Shown here: in pieces, positions 24,746 to 34,245 of the stretch
Layout of the letters: each line of letters starts with the position of its first letter
How positions within the stretch are numbered: position 1 is the first letter of the stretch
Assembly (NCBI GenBank): GCA_039810085.1
Contig: JBDHWG010000009.1
Span: forward strand, 124,001-188,000
Direction: 5' to 3'
DNA length: 64,000 nucleotides
Source of the DNA: JBDHWG01 sp039810085
GTDB taxonomy: Bacteria > Chloroflexota > Anaerolineae > Epilineales > JAHCIE01
Program-made: the position numbers and the translations under genes
The notes under the pieces: generated by a model
Databases searched by the model: none
What the model was told of the DNA's origin: nothing
The model's input: the letters and a program-made list of their open reading frames with translations, nothing else

Positions 24746-25450
24746 ATGTCCGTGCGCCGCATCTGGCTCGTCTTCCCGATTCTCGCCCTTGTCCTTGCCG
24801 CGTGTGACTCGGGCAATCCCATTCCTTTCGCCCTGGCCTTGCCTCTCCCATCCGCCACTGTCACTTCGACGCCTCGCCCCTCGGCGACGCCGACGAGAGT
24901 GCCAGCGACGGCCACGCCTACACCAAAAGCGACGACAACGCCCACCCAAACGGCGACGCCGACGAGAGTGCCGGCGACGGCCACGCCCCAGCCGACTCCG
25001 TTCGGCGGCGGCCGGCCAACGCGGTTATCGATTCCAGCCATCGGTGTGAAGGAAGGCAATGTCGTCGATGTCGGCCTTGAGCCGAATGGCGCGATGGAGA
25101 CACCAAAAGGCTGGTGGGACCTGGGATGGTACAAGCTCGGCTCCCTCCCAGGGGAAATTGGGAATGCCGTCATCTCCGGCCATCTGGATAGCGATACCGG
25201 ACCGTCGATCTTCTGGAACCTGAACCGCCTGCGCAAAGGGGACAAGATTATCGTGGAGATGGCGGACGGGACGAAGCACACCTTCGCCGTGGAGAAGCTA
25301 GAGAGCTACCCGTTCAACAAAGCGCCGCTGGACCGCATCTTCGGCGCCACCGACAAACGACGCCTGAACCTCATCACGTGCGCCGGCACCTTCGACAAGA
25401 GCCACGCCAACTACAGCAACCGCCTCGTCGTCTATGCGGTGGCAGAGTAG
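24746..25450 (+). CDS. Sortase (class E/F-like) lipoprotein
   Basis: A 234-aa exported protein. The ATG at 24746 opens a signal with lipobox VLAAC (Cys20), then a Thr/Pro-rich linker, about 60 residues, built on a duplicated 37-bp DNA unit. The sortase domain (about 95-234) has the catalytic triad: His in VISGHLDSDTG, Cys in LITCAGTFD and Arg in YSNRLVVYA. The short beta-barrel and the HLDSDTGPSIF motif match class E/F sortases. Its targets are unknown; secreted Thr/Pro-stalk proteins nearby are candidates, by inference only. Ended by a terminator at 25469. Confidence 0.87.
   Translation: MSVRRIWLVFPILALVLAACDSGNPIPFALALPLPSATVTSTPRPSATPTRVPATATPTPKATTTPTQTATPTRVPATATPQPTPFGGGRPTRLSIPAIGVKEGNVVDVGLEPNGAMETPKGWWDLGWYKLGSLPGEIGNAVISGHLDSDTGPSIFWNLNRLRKGDKIIVEMADGTKHTFAVEKLESYPFNKAPLDRIFGATDKRRLNLITCAGTFDKSHANYSNRLVVYAVAE
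24882..24987 (+). repeat. Duplicated 37-bp unit encoding the sortase Thr/Pro linker
   Basis: 24882-24918 and 24951-24987 are the same 37 bp except for one A/G change; both code for the linker segment TRVPATATP. Confidence 0.85.
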
Positions 25451-25468
25451 ACGATAGCGCAAGAACGA

Positions 25469-25497
25469 CAAACCGGCGCCTGGCGGGCGCCGGTTTG
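25469..25497. terminator. Bidirectional terminator between sortase and CDF genes
   Basis: CAAACCGGCGCC (25469-25480) is a perfect 12-bp inverted match to GGCGCCGGTTTG (25486-25497) with a 5-nt loop, between two convergent genes. Confidence 0.8.
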
Positions 25498-25503
25498 CTA
25501 TTT

Positions 25504-26454
25504 CTACCTATTGCCGGTTGGCGGTGGCGAGCCTTCCGTGGGTACTGCCCAGCCGTCTGAACCTTGGAGACCCTGGTCCGCGAAGGCGACGGGGTCTTCC
25601 AGCGGTTCGAGATGGGTGAACACCGTTGTGTCGGACAGCGCCGAGCGGACCGCCCGCTCGACCTGCTCGAGCGTGTCATGCCCTTTCTGCACCGTCCACT
25701 GCCCAGGCACGAGAACATGCATGGACACGAAGCGGTGCTTGGCGGCCATGCGCGAGCGGAAAGCGTGGAACTGGATGCCCTGCGCCTCGAACGGAGCGAG
25801 CGCCTGGCGAACAACCTGCATTTCGTCGGGCGGGAGCGCCGTGTCTAGCAGCCCCAGGCTCGACTGGCGCAGCAGACGGACGCCGGTGTAGATAATGTTC
25901 GCCGCGACCACGAGAGCGATCAGCGGGTCGATGCGCAGCCAGCCGGTGAACTCGATCAGGGCAAACGCAACCAGGACGCCCACCGTCGTCCAGACATCCG
26001 TCAGCAGATGGTGCGCGTCAGCCTCCAGGGTCACCGAGCGCATGCGACGGCCTGCGCGCATCAGCACAAGCGCCACACCACCGTTGATCACGGTCGCAAC
26101 AACGGAGATCATCATGCCGAGGCCGAACGCCTCCAACGGCTGCGGGTTGAACAGGCGCGGTATCGCCGTCGCGGCAATGGTGACGGCGGCCACCAGGATC
26201 AACCCACCCTCGATGCCGCTGGAAAAGTACTCGACCTTGAAGTGCCCGTAGGCGTGCTCCTCATCCGGCGGCTTCGCCGCGACCGTGAGCGCCCAGAGCG
26301 CGATAATTGCGGCGACGAGATTGACCACCGACTCCAGCGCGTCGGACAGGAGGCCCACCGAGTTGGTGACCAGGTAGGCCGAAAACTTCAAGCCGATGGT
26401 GACAACAGCGGCGGCGACGGACAACCAGATATAGGACCGAGGCGAGTTGAACAC
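25504..26454 (-). CDS. Cation diffusion facilitator (CDF) metal exporter
   Basis: A 316-aa CDF carrier: six membrane helices (about 12-205), then a cytoplasmic ferredoxin-like domain (about 210-310). Metal-site motifs are visible: SDALES in helix 2, HAYGHFKVEY in the 2-3 loop and DAHHLLTD in helix 5. Family members export Zn(II), Fe(II), Mn(II), Co(II) or Cd(II) in exchange for protons; the substrate is not certain. The last gene of the minus-strand block here; typA starts further upstream on the same strand, with 23 bp between, so they may be co-transcribed. Confidence 0.92.
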   Translation of the reverse strand: MFNSPRSYIWLSVAAAVVTIGLKFSAYLVTNSVGLLSDALESVVNLVAAIIALWALTVAAKPPDEEHAYGHFKVEYFSSGIEGGLILVAAVTIAATAIPRLFNPQPLEAFGLGMMISVVATVINGGVALVLMRAGRRMRSVTLEADAHHLLTDVWTTVGVLVAFALIEFTGWLRIDPLIALVVAANIIYTGVRLLRQSSLGLLDTALPPDEMQVVRQALAPFEAQGIQFHAFRSRMAAKHRFVSMHVLVPGQWTVQKGHDTLEQVERAVRSALSDTTVFTHLEPLEDPVAFADQGLQGSDGWAVPTEGSPPPTGNR

Positions 26455-26477
26455 TGGCCCTCCTCAGCGCCGAGGAG

Positions 26478-28319
<1,842 letters not shown>

Positions 28320-28334
28320 GTAAGTCCATCCCAC

Positions 28335-28362
28335 AAAAAGCCTCGGCGTCAATCACCGAGGC
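28335..28362 (-). terminator. Terminator-like hairpin just upstream of typA
   Basis: On the minus strand GCCTCGG (28362-28356) pairs with CCGAGGC (28346-28340), followed by TTTTT (28339-28335), only 16 nt before the typA ATG. It could end the upstream thioesterase transcript or act as an attenuator for typA. A TATAAA at 28381-28376 (minus) is a possible -10 just ahead of it. Confidence 0.6.
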
Positions 28363-28426
28363 AAGGCTACGTCGCTTTATACCACTTGTTTGGAGGGCAA
28401 GTCGTCCCTAATCTTACCCGTCAGCA

Positions 28427-28457
28427 CACCTGACAGGTTTATAAAACCTGTCAGGTG
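28427..28457. repeat. Palindromic repeat, ACCTGACAGGTTT family (copy 1)
   Basis: CACCTGACAGGTTT-ATA-AAACCTGTCAGGTG: perfect 14-bp arms with a 3-nt loop. The same core recurs at 58013-58050. It lies in the 148-bp gap between the thioesterase and typA genes. Confidence 0.8.
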
Positions 28458-28467
28458 TCGTTGTCAT

Positions 28468-28959
28468 TCAAGGCGTGGTGTCGGTCTGCCGCTGCGCGAG
28501 ACGCAGCGCGCGCCGGTGTTTCGCCTGCGCGTGCCACAGCTCCTCCTCCTCCGTCTCCGGTCGAACGTCTGGAATCTCGATGGGACGGCCCTGCTCGTCC
28601 AGCGCCACATACGTCAGGAACGCCGTCGCCGTGTGGCGCTGCTCGCCCGTCAGCGGGTGCTCGCCAACGACGCGCACGCCCACTTCCATGGACGTGCGGC
28701 CGCAGTAGTTCACGTTGGCGTGGAGCATGATGAACTCGCCGACGCGGATGGGGGCGCGAAAGTCGAGGCGGTCCACCGACGCCGTCACGACCGGAAAGCG
28801 GCAGTGGCGCAACGCCGCCATTGCGCCGGCGATGTCGATGAGCGCCATCACGCGGCCACCAAAGATGTTGCCGCGCACGTTGGCGTGGTCAGGCATCACC
28901 AGCTCCATCATCGACACCTGGGACTCGCGCATCGGCTTTTTCGGGCGCATATCGGACAT
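28468..28959 (-). CDS. Acyl-CoA thioesterase, hotdog fold (YciA/ACOT-like)
   Basis: A 163-aa hotdog-fold protein with the family pattern MMELVMPDHANVRGNIFGGRVMALIDIAGAMAA, where the Asp in LIDIAGAMAA is the usual catalytic acid, then ASVDRLDFRAPIRVGEF and VGVRVVGEHPLTGE. It probably hydrolyses medium- or long-chain acyl-CoAs. It is 13 bp downstream of the M24 peptidase gene on the same strand, so co-transcribed. The C-terminal 30 residues (ELWHAQAKHRRALRLAQR) form a charged helix. Confidence 0.9.
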   Translation of the reverse strand: MSDMRPKKPMRESQVSMMELVMPDHANVRGNIFGGRVMALIDIAGAMAALRHCRFPVVTASVDRLDFRAPIRVGEFIMLHANVNYCGRTSMEVGVRVVGEHPLTGEQRHTATAFLTYVALDEQGRPIEIPDVRPETEEEELWHAQAKHRRALRLAQRQTDTTP

Positions 28960-28972
28960 GCGGCTCTCCTGA

Positions 28973-30163
28973 CTATATCAGCAGCTCGATTTCCTGCTGC
29001 GGAACGCCGGTGACGATGACCTCGTTGTTGTCGCTGATGTACACGTTGACCTCGGTGCGCACGCCGAACTCAGGTAGGTAGATGCCCGGCTCGATGGAGA
29101 ACAGGCTGCCGGGAATCAAGCGCCGCTCGTCCTGCGTTTCCAGGTCGTCGATGTTCGCGCCGTTGCCGTGGGTGTCCTCGCCAATGCTGTGGCCCGTGCG
29201 GTGGATGAAATAGTCACCGTAGCCTGCCGCCGCGATGACCCCGCGCGCCACGTCGTCTACCTCGTAGCCGTGCACAACGTGGCCCGCCGCCAGGCGCTCG
29301 CGGATGAACGCAATCGCCTTCTCGCGGGCGTCTACCGCCACAGCAAAGACGCGCGCGCGCTCCTCCGGCACAGCATCCCCGGCGTGGTACATCCACGTGT
29401 AGTCGGCCATCACCGCGCCCGGCTCATCCACCTTGGCCCAGAAATCAATGAGCACCGTGTCGCCGCGCGTAATCGGCGTGTCGCGCTCCGGCGACGGCTC
29501 GTAGTGCGGGTTGCTGGCGTGGGCATTCACAGCGACAATCGCGCCGTGGTCGGCCACGAGGTTGTGGGCGGCGAGAAAGCCCGCCAGGAAATGCTGGACG
29601 CTCACCTCCGACACCGAGCGTCCCAGGCGCAGGGCGACGGCCATGTCCGCCGCCACCATCTGCTGCGCTTCGACCAGGCGCTCCGCCGCGCGCCGGTGGC
29701 TGTCCCACTGCGCGGGCGATAGCCGCGCCTCGAAGAATTGCACCAGGTCGGCCGAGCTAACCACCTCGACGCCCGCCGCGCGTACCAACTCCACGGTCCC
29801 GGCATCGACGCGCGACACCACTGGCACCGCCGCCAAGGGCGAGTACTCCATCGCCACACGCTCACTCTGGGGGAGGATGGACGCGAGAGCCGTGTGCAGG
29901 TCGCGCCACGAGTGATAGACGACCCGACGGCCCGGCAAGGCGTCGAGGTTCCACTGTTCCAACGCAGAGACGATTTTCACCGGCTCGCCGTGGGCTGGTA
30001 TCCAGTAGAACCAGCGGCGCGTGAACACGCCACCCGGGCCAAGCCCGAGGACACGGTAGGCCAGCGGGTTGGAGCGGCGGAAGTCGTACAACAGCCAGCC
30101 GGCGAGACCAGCCTCGCGCAGCTGAGCGGGGATGTCGTTCGAGATGCGGTCGAGATTCGGCAT
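28973..30163 (-). CDS. M24 family metallopeptidase (Xaa-Pro peptidase-like)
   Basis: A 396-aa protein. The ATG at 30163 follows AGGAGGG on the minus strand; a longer frame to 30253 would cross the -10 box. The N-terminal creatinase-like domain (about 1-150) is followed by the pita-bread domain (about 160-390), with metal ligands in VLIDFWAKVDEPGAVMADYTWMYH (two Asp), HRTGHSIGEDTHG (His), EPGIYLPEFGVR (Glu) and VRTEVNV (Glu). Family members cleave X-Pro peptides or other amides. It leads the operon with the thioesterase gene. Confidence 0.9.
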   Translation of the reverse strand: MPNLDRISNDIPAQLREAGLAGWLLYDFRRSNPLAYRVLGLGPGGVFTRRWFYWIPAHGEPVKIVSALEQWNLDALPGRRVVYHSWRDLHTALASILPQSERVAMEYSPLAAVPVVSRVDAGTVELVRAAGVEVVSSADLVQFFEARLSPAQWDSHRRAAERLVEAQQMVAADMAVALRLGRSVSEVSVQHFLAGFLAAHNLVADHGAIVAVNAHASNPHYEPSPERDTPITRGDTVLIDFWAKVDEPGAVMADYTWMYHAGDAVPEERARVFAVAVDAREKAIAFIRERLAAGHVVHGYEVDDVARGVIAAAGYGDYFIHRTGHSIGEDTHGNGANIDDLETQDERRLIPGSLFSIEPGIYLPEFGVRTEVNVYISDNNEVIVTGVPQQEIELLI

Positions 30164-30185
30164 GAGACCCTCCTGGGAATGAGGG

Positions 30186-30191
30186 TGATTA
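30186..30191 (-). promoter_or_regulatory. -10 box of the M24-thioesterase operon
   Basis: TATAAT on the minus strand, 22 bp before the ATG at 30163. No convincing -35 is seen at the usual distance. Confidence 0.5.
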
Positions 30192-30230
30192 TAGCACAGG
30201 ACGGGGTTTCGGATGTCACGCCAATGTGGG

Positions 30231-30236
30231 TATAAT
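30231..30236 (+). promoter_or_regulatory. -10 box of the HAD hydrolase gene
   Basis: TATAAT, 19 bp before the ATG at 30256. It forms a divergent pair with the -10 box at 30186-30191. The -35 region is weak (TTTCGG, 18 bp). Confidence 0.5.
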
Positions 30237-30255
30237 TCGCCTGAGCGAAACACCC

Positions 30256-30972
30256 ATGATCACCGCCATTCTCTTCGACTTCGACCTCACCCTGGGCCGC
30301 CCCGTCGGCGACATATCCGTGCCCGAGCGGCAGGCCCATCTCTATCGGTCCGTCGGTCTGCCCTACTCGGGGGAGGAGATTGACGCCGCCATGCACGAGC
30401 GGCGCACCCGAGTCGCGGCCGGCGCGCTGCCCGGCGTTGCTCGCCCGCAGCGAAAGCGCGATCTGCTGACCGCATACCGCCAGACGCTGCGCCTGCTCGG
30501 CTATGAGGGCGACGTTGCCGCGAAGGCCGAAGAACTCTACCACGGCTACGCTGTCCTGCCCTTCGTCCCTTACGACGATGCGTGCTCGACTCTAGAAGCC
30601 CTCCGCAACGCGGGCTACCGCCTCGGCATCCTGTCGAACCACACGCCGGCGGCCCGCCCAACCATCGAAGCCGAGTTTGGCAGCCTGATTCCCGCGCGCC
30701 ACATCATCATCAGTGGCGAGGAGCGGATACACAAGCCGCGCCCCAGCCTCTTTGCGCGCGCCGCGGCGCGACTTGGCGCGCGCCCGGCGCAATGTGCGTT
30801 CGTCGGCGACAATCTGGAGGTAGACGCTCGCGCTGCCGTTGCGGCCGGCTTCGCCCTGGGCATTTGGGTCGACCGGGAACACGCGGCGGCAGGGCATGTC
30901 ACCCTGCCGCCACACGTCGTCCGTATCACAGCGTTGTCCGAAATCTCCACCCTGCTCTCGCAGATGGCCTAG
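30256..30972 (+). CDS. HAD superfamily hydrolase
   Basis: A 238-aa HAD phosphatase: motif I DFDLTLG (nucleophile Asp in FDFDLT), motif II in LSNHT, Lys in IHKPRPS (motif III) and motif IV GDNLEVDARAA. A helical cap of about 80 residues sits between motifs I and II, so it is a subclass I HAD. The ATG at 30256 fits the -10 box; the earlier GTG at 30226 is upstream of it. The physiological substrate is unknown. Confidence 0.9.
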   Translation: MITAILFDFDLTLGRPVGDISVPERQAHLYRSVGLPYSGEEIDAAMHERRTRVAAGALPGVARPQRKRDLLTAYRQTLRLLGYEGDVAAKAEELYHGYAVLPFVPYDDACSTLEALRNAGYRLGILSNHTPAARPTIEAEFGSLIPARHIIISGEERIHKPRPSLFARAAARLGARPAQCAFVGDNLEVDARAAVAAGFALGIWVDREHAAAGHVTLPPHVVRITALSEISTLLSQMA

Positions 30973-30993
30973 CAACACCAAACCCATGCCTGG

Positions 30994-31959
30994 TTAGTCG
31001 CCCTGGCGGGTCTTCGTGGCCTCCGCTGTTCCCTCGGCGCTATCGGGGACGCGCACAAGCCAGATGGGGCACGCCACGTGTTCCGCCACGCGCGCTGAGA
31101 CGCTGCGGCTGAGCACAGCATCGAGGCCCGCCCGCCCGTGGGTCGCGGCGACAATCAAGTCTGCGGGCAGCTTGTCCGCCACATCGAGGATCGCTGGCAC
31201 CGGGTCGCCCCGCGCCACCTGGCCCCGCGCCACAAGCCCCCCGGCGCGGCAGCGCGCCACCACCCTGTCCAGGTATTCGACGGCCCCTTGCTCAGCGAGG
31301 TCCAACACAGCCCGCATGGTCGCCGGAAGCAGCAGGCCGGTCGCGGCGCCACCCCCGCTCAGTGTCCCCAGAGTCGGTATGACCAGTACCAGGTGCAGCT
31401 CGGCCTGGAACAAGCGCGCGACGACAATGGCTTGCTCTAGCGCCGGCTCGCGGTCGGGCGTCCCATCCACCGGCACAAGAATTCGGCGCACATCGAACGC
31501 TGGCGGCGCGTCGACGCCGTGGGTCGGGATGAGGAGGATCGGCCCACTCCCACGTTGGAGCACCTTCTGGGCGATGGAGCCGAACAGCAGCCCGCGCCAG
31601 CCGCCGCGCCCGTGCGTACACAGAATGATGAGCTGCACGCCCATCTCGCGCCGGTGATCCACGATGCTGCGCGCCACGTCGCCCTCGCGCGGCCCGTGGG
31701 TGTGCGTCTCGACCTCAATGCCCTGCGCCTGGAGTCGAGCGGCGATGGTGTCGAGGTAGCGCGTCGCTTCCGGCATGTCGGCCAGGTGGCGCTCGCCATG
31801 CACGGTCGCCGGCGGGCGCTCCTCCACGATATGCAGCAGAATCACGGGGGACGATAGGCGTTTGGCGAGCTGGCATACCGTCGGCAGCACGGCCTCCGCC
31901 AGCCGCGAGCCGTCGAGGGGCGCGAGGAGGGCGAGGGGCTTCTTGGGTGTGTCGGTCAT
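30994..31959 (-). CDS. Tandem universal stress protein
   Basis: A 321-aa protein made of two UspA domains. Domain 1 begins LALLAPLDGSRLAEAVLPTV and ends LCTHGRGGWRGLLFGSIAQKVLQRGSGPILLI; domain 2 begins RILVPVDGTPDREPALEQAI and ends ATHGRAGLDAVLSRSVSARVAEHVACPIWLV. The G-2X-G-9X-G-(S/T) ATP-binding pattern is present in the first and partly in the second. It overlaps the mntH stop by 4 nt, so it is translated with the metal importer, which hints at a role in metal or oxidative stress. Confidence 0.9.
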   Translation of the reverse strand: MTDTPKKPLALLAPLDGSRLAEAVLPTVCQLAKRLSSPVILLHIVEERPPATVHGERHLADMPEATRYLDTIAARLQAQGIEVETHTHGPREGDVARSIVDHRREMGVQLIILCTHGRGGWRGLLFGSIAQKVLQRGSGPILLIPTHGVDAPPAFDVRRILVPVDGTPDREPALEQAIVVARLFQAELHLVLVIPTLGTLSGGGAATGLLLPATMRAVLDLAEQGAVEYLDRVVARCRAGGLVARGQVARGDPVPAILDVADKLPADLIVAATHGRAGLDAVLSRSVSARVAEHVACPIWLVRVPDSAEGTAEATKTRQGD

Positions 31960-33263
31960 AGATGCCCCCCAACGACCATCTGGTACAGCAAGAACATGTT
32001 CAGGCCGATAATGAGAGACGCGACGGCGACCGCGAGGACCGTCGTGAGACGATTGTTGGTCAGGACACCCATCGTGCGCCGCTGCCGGGTGAAGATGATG
32101 AGCGGTATCAGGGCGAAGGGAATGCCGAAGCTCAAGACGACCTGGCTGATGACCAGGGTGCGTGTCGGGTCGAGGCCGAGCACGATGACAATCAGCGCGG
32201 GGGCCATGGTAATGACGCGGCGCAGCCAGACGGGGAACGTCCGGTGCATGAAACCCTGCATCACCACCTGACCCGCCATCGTGCCGACGGTGGACGACGA
32301 CAGACCGGATAGCAGTAACGAGATGGCGAACACCCAGCTGGCGGCCTGCCCGAGCAATGGCTCCAATGTCCGGTAGGCCTCCTCCAGCGTGCCAACCTCA
32401 CTCAATCCCACTTGGTGAAATGTCCCGGCCGCCATAATGAGCATCGCCATGTTGACGAAGCCCGCGACACCCATCGCAATCACAACGTCAACGACCTCGA
32501 AGCGGAACAGCCGCCGCAGCTGGCGCGGCTCCCGGGTCACGATGCGCCCTTGGGTGAGCGCCGAGTGCAGGTAGATGACGTGGGGCATGACCGTCGCCCC
32601 CAGGATGCCCGTCGCCAGCAGAACGCTTTCGGCGCCGGTGAACTGCGGGACAACAGCGTGATAGGCGATCTGGCCCCACTCAGGCTTGACCAGGAACGTC
32701 TCGACGACATAGCACAAGGCGATAACACCCACAATCGCGCTGATAACGGCCTCGAGCGGCCGGAAGCCGTAACGCTCAAGCCCCAGGATGAGGAAAGTAA
32801 TGATGGCCGTCAGGATGCCACCCCATAGCAGGGGGATGTGGAACAGAAGCTGGAAGCCCACCGCCGCGCCAAGGAATTCTGCCAGGTCGGTCGCCATGGC
32901 GACGACTTCGGCCACAAGCCACATGACGAGCACAACTGGCTTCGAAAACTGCTCGCGGCATATCTCTGCCAGATTCTTGCCGGTCGCGATGCCGAGCTTG
33001 GCCGAGAGGGATTGCACAAGCATCGCCATCAGGTTCGCGGCGACGATGACCCACAGCAGCATGTAGCCGTACTGCGCCCCCGCCGCGATATTCGTGGCAA
33101 AGTTGCCGGGATCAACATAGGCGACACTGGCAATGAACGCCGGCCCCAGGAAAGGGAGAATGCGCGCTAACCAACTCCGACGCGACTCACCCCGCAACAC
33201 CTCATTCGCCGCTTGCACCGTACTCGCGTCGCCGCTCTTGACATCGTCCATCACCGAAAACAT
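31956..33263 (-). CDS. mntH: Nramp divalent-metal importer (MntH-like)
   Basis: A 435-aa transporter with about 11 membrane helices. Helix 1 has the metal-binding DPGN motif (SVAYVDPGNFATNIAAGAQYG) and helix 6 the MPH motif (TVMPHVIYLHSAL), both needed for Mn(II)/Fe(II) transport with protons. The start is the ATG at 33263. It leads an operon with the tandem UspA gene. Its promoter overlaps a 20-bp inverted repeat typical of DtxR/MntR-family metal repressors (33289-33308), so expression should fall when Mn or Fe is plentiful. Confidence 0.93.
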   Translation of the reverse strand: MFSVMDDVKSGDASTVQAANEVLRGESRRSWLARILPFLGPAFIASVAYVDPGNFATNIAAGAQYGYMLLWVIVAANLMAMLVQSLSAKLGIATGKNLAEICREQFSKPVVLVMWLVAEVVAMATDLAEFLGAAVGFQLLFHIPLLWGGILTAIITFLILGLERYGFRPLEAVISAIVGVIALCYVVETFLVKPEWGQIAYHAVVPQFTGAESVLLATGILGATVMPHVIYLHSALTQGRIVTREPRQLRRLFRFEVVDVVIAMGVAGFVNMAMLIMAAGTFHQVGLSEVGTLEEAYRTLEPLLGQAASWVFAISLLLSGLSSSTVGTMAGQVVMQGFMHRTFPVWLRRVITMAPALIVIVLGLDPTRTLVISQVVLSFGIPFALIPLIIFTRQRRTMGVLTNNRLTTVLAVAVASLIIGLNMFLLYQMVVGGHL

Positions 33264-33288
33264 GCTCCATGCCTCAACGAAATTTAGT

Positions 33289-33308
33289 CTATCCTAACTT
33301 TAGGATAG
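33289..33308 (-). promoter_or_regulatory. DtxR/MntR-type operator on the mntH promoter
   Basis: CTATCCTAA-CT-TTAGGATAG: perfect 9-bp arms with a 2-bp centre. It covers the -10 hexamer of the mntH promoter and resembles the TTAGG-type operators of DtxR-family regulators. Confidence 0.8.
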
Positions 33309-33330
33309 CACGAGACCGGGCGTTTGTCAA
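33302..33330 (-). promoter_or_regulatory. mntH promoter
   Basis: On the minus strand: TTGACA (33330-33325), 17-bp spacer, TATCCT (33307-33302). The -10 box lies inside the operator. Confidence 0.75.
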
Positions 33331-33457
33331 GGGGTGGACAAGGTCTTTTCGCAATTCACCTTAAATTTACGGTCAAGCCCGTATCGTAGGGCATAATCCT
33401 ACGTTCTCATGAGTGATTGTGGACATCATAGTCTTCATCCTAAGCCTGGGGGTTCCG

Positions 33458-33808
33458 ATGTCATCCTTGGTTCGCGCCGCCACCCCCCATTTTGATACGA
33501 CGGCAATCATTCGAGCTGTATTGGTCCTGGCTATTGTCATTATCGTGGTCGCCGGCGCTGCGTGGTTCGCCCTAACGCCCGTTGCCGTTTCCGACACCAG
33601 CGGCGCCGTCACGCGCACCTGGATCGAGGCGACCAGTGAGGGTCAGCCCGCCGCCTATTGGGTTGAGATACGCGACAGTCGGGGAACGTCACGCTGCGCC
33701 ATCGCCGCCTACCAGACGCAGCTCCTCACGGAGTGGCGCGCGCTCCAGCCCGGCGACACCGCAACCATGACCTGCTACGGTCAGACTGCGGTCAACCTTA
33801 TACGCTAG
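33458..33808 (+). CDS. Small single-helix membrane protein, unknown
   Basis: A 116-aa protein with one strongly hydrophobic helix (about 17-40) and an exported C-terminal domain of about 75 residues that contains two cysteines (SRCAIAAYQ and TMTCYGQ) which could form a disulphide. I chose the ATG at 33458 because CTGGGGG lies just upstream; an in-frame GTG at 33413 adds 15 residues. The gene faces the small membrane protein gene at 33881. I recognise no family. Confidence 0.55.
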   Translation: MSSLVRAATPHFDTTAIIRAVLVLAIVIIVVAGAAWFALTPVAVSDTSGAVTRTWIEATSEGQPAAYWVEIRDSRGTSRCAIAAYQTQLLTEWRALQPGDTATMTCYGQTAVNLIR

Positions 33809-33840
33809 GTCTTATCCGCCAGCGCCAGCTGGTCCAATCC

Positions 33841-33878
33841 ATCCAACAGGGGTAGTCGGGGGGCTACCCCTGTTGGAT
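33841..33878. terminator. 15-bp hairpin between convergent genes
   Basis: ATCCAACAGGGGTAG (33841-33855) is the exact inverse of CTACCCCTGTTGGAT (33864-33878), with an 8-nt loop. No clear T-run in either direction beyond TTCTT. Confidence 0.65.
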
Positions 33879-33880
33879 TC

Positions 33881-34237
33881 TTAGTCGTCATCACCGATAA
33901 TGGTGAAGTCGCGCGATGGGCGCGACAAAGCGCCAGGATCGGCTGGGAACGCTGGTGGATACGGCCACTGGCCGCCCTGGGGAGGAAGACTCGGGGAAAC
34001 AACGATGATCTGCGGCGTCTGGGGTTGCTGGGCGGGCGGAGGCGTGGGCGCGGGCTTTTCTTCCCGGGCGGCGCTCCGCGCCGCGTACAGCACCAGAAGA
34101 CTGACCGGTATCGTTCCACTCACGCCACACACGACCCCCACCACCACAGCCATGGCCTCGGTCTGCATGCGGTAGGCAACGGTGACACCCAGCCCCAGGG
34201 CAAACGCGATCAGACACGCGATAACAAGCGAACGCAT
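33881..34237 (-). CDS. Small membrane protein in the SOS-type ftsK operon, unknown
   Basis: A 118-aa protein with two membrane helices (about 4-22 and 28-52) and a cytoplasmic Pro-rich tail (EEKPAPTPPPAQQPQTPQIIVV...) ending in an acidic FTIIGDDD. The ATG at 34237 is 8 bp after the FtsK-like stop, so it is co-transcribed with that gene and, through it, with the LexA-box promoter. I do not recognise the family. A two-helix membrane partner could tether the soluble motor to the membrane; that is a guess. Confidence 0.65.
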   Translation of the reverse strand: MRSLVIACLIAFALGLGVTVAYRMQTEAMAVVVGVVCGVSGTIPVSLLVLYAARSAAREEKPAPTPPPAQQPQTPQIIVVSPSLPPQGGQWPYPPAFPADPGALSRPSRDFTIIGDDD

Positions 34238-34245
34238 AACCCTCC

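Noticed and set aside
28320..28352. Upstream extension of typA to 28352
   Set aside because: It would read through the terminator-like hairpin; MAVREDIRN is the normal TypA start.
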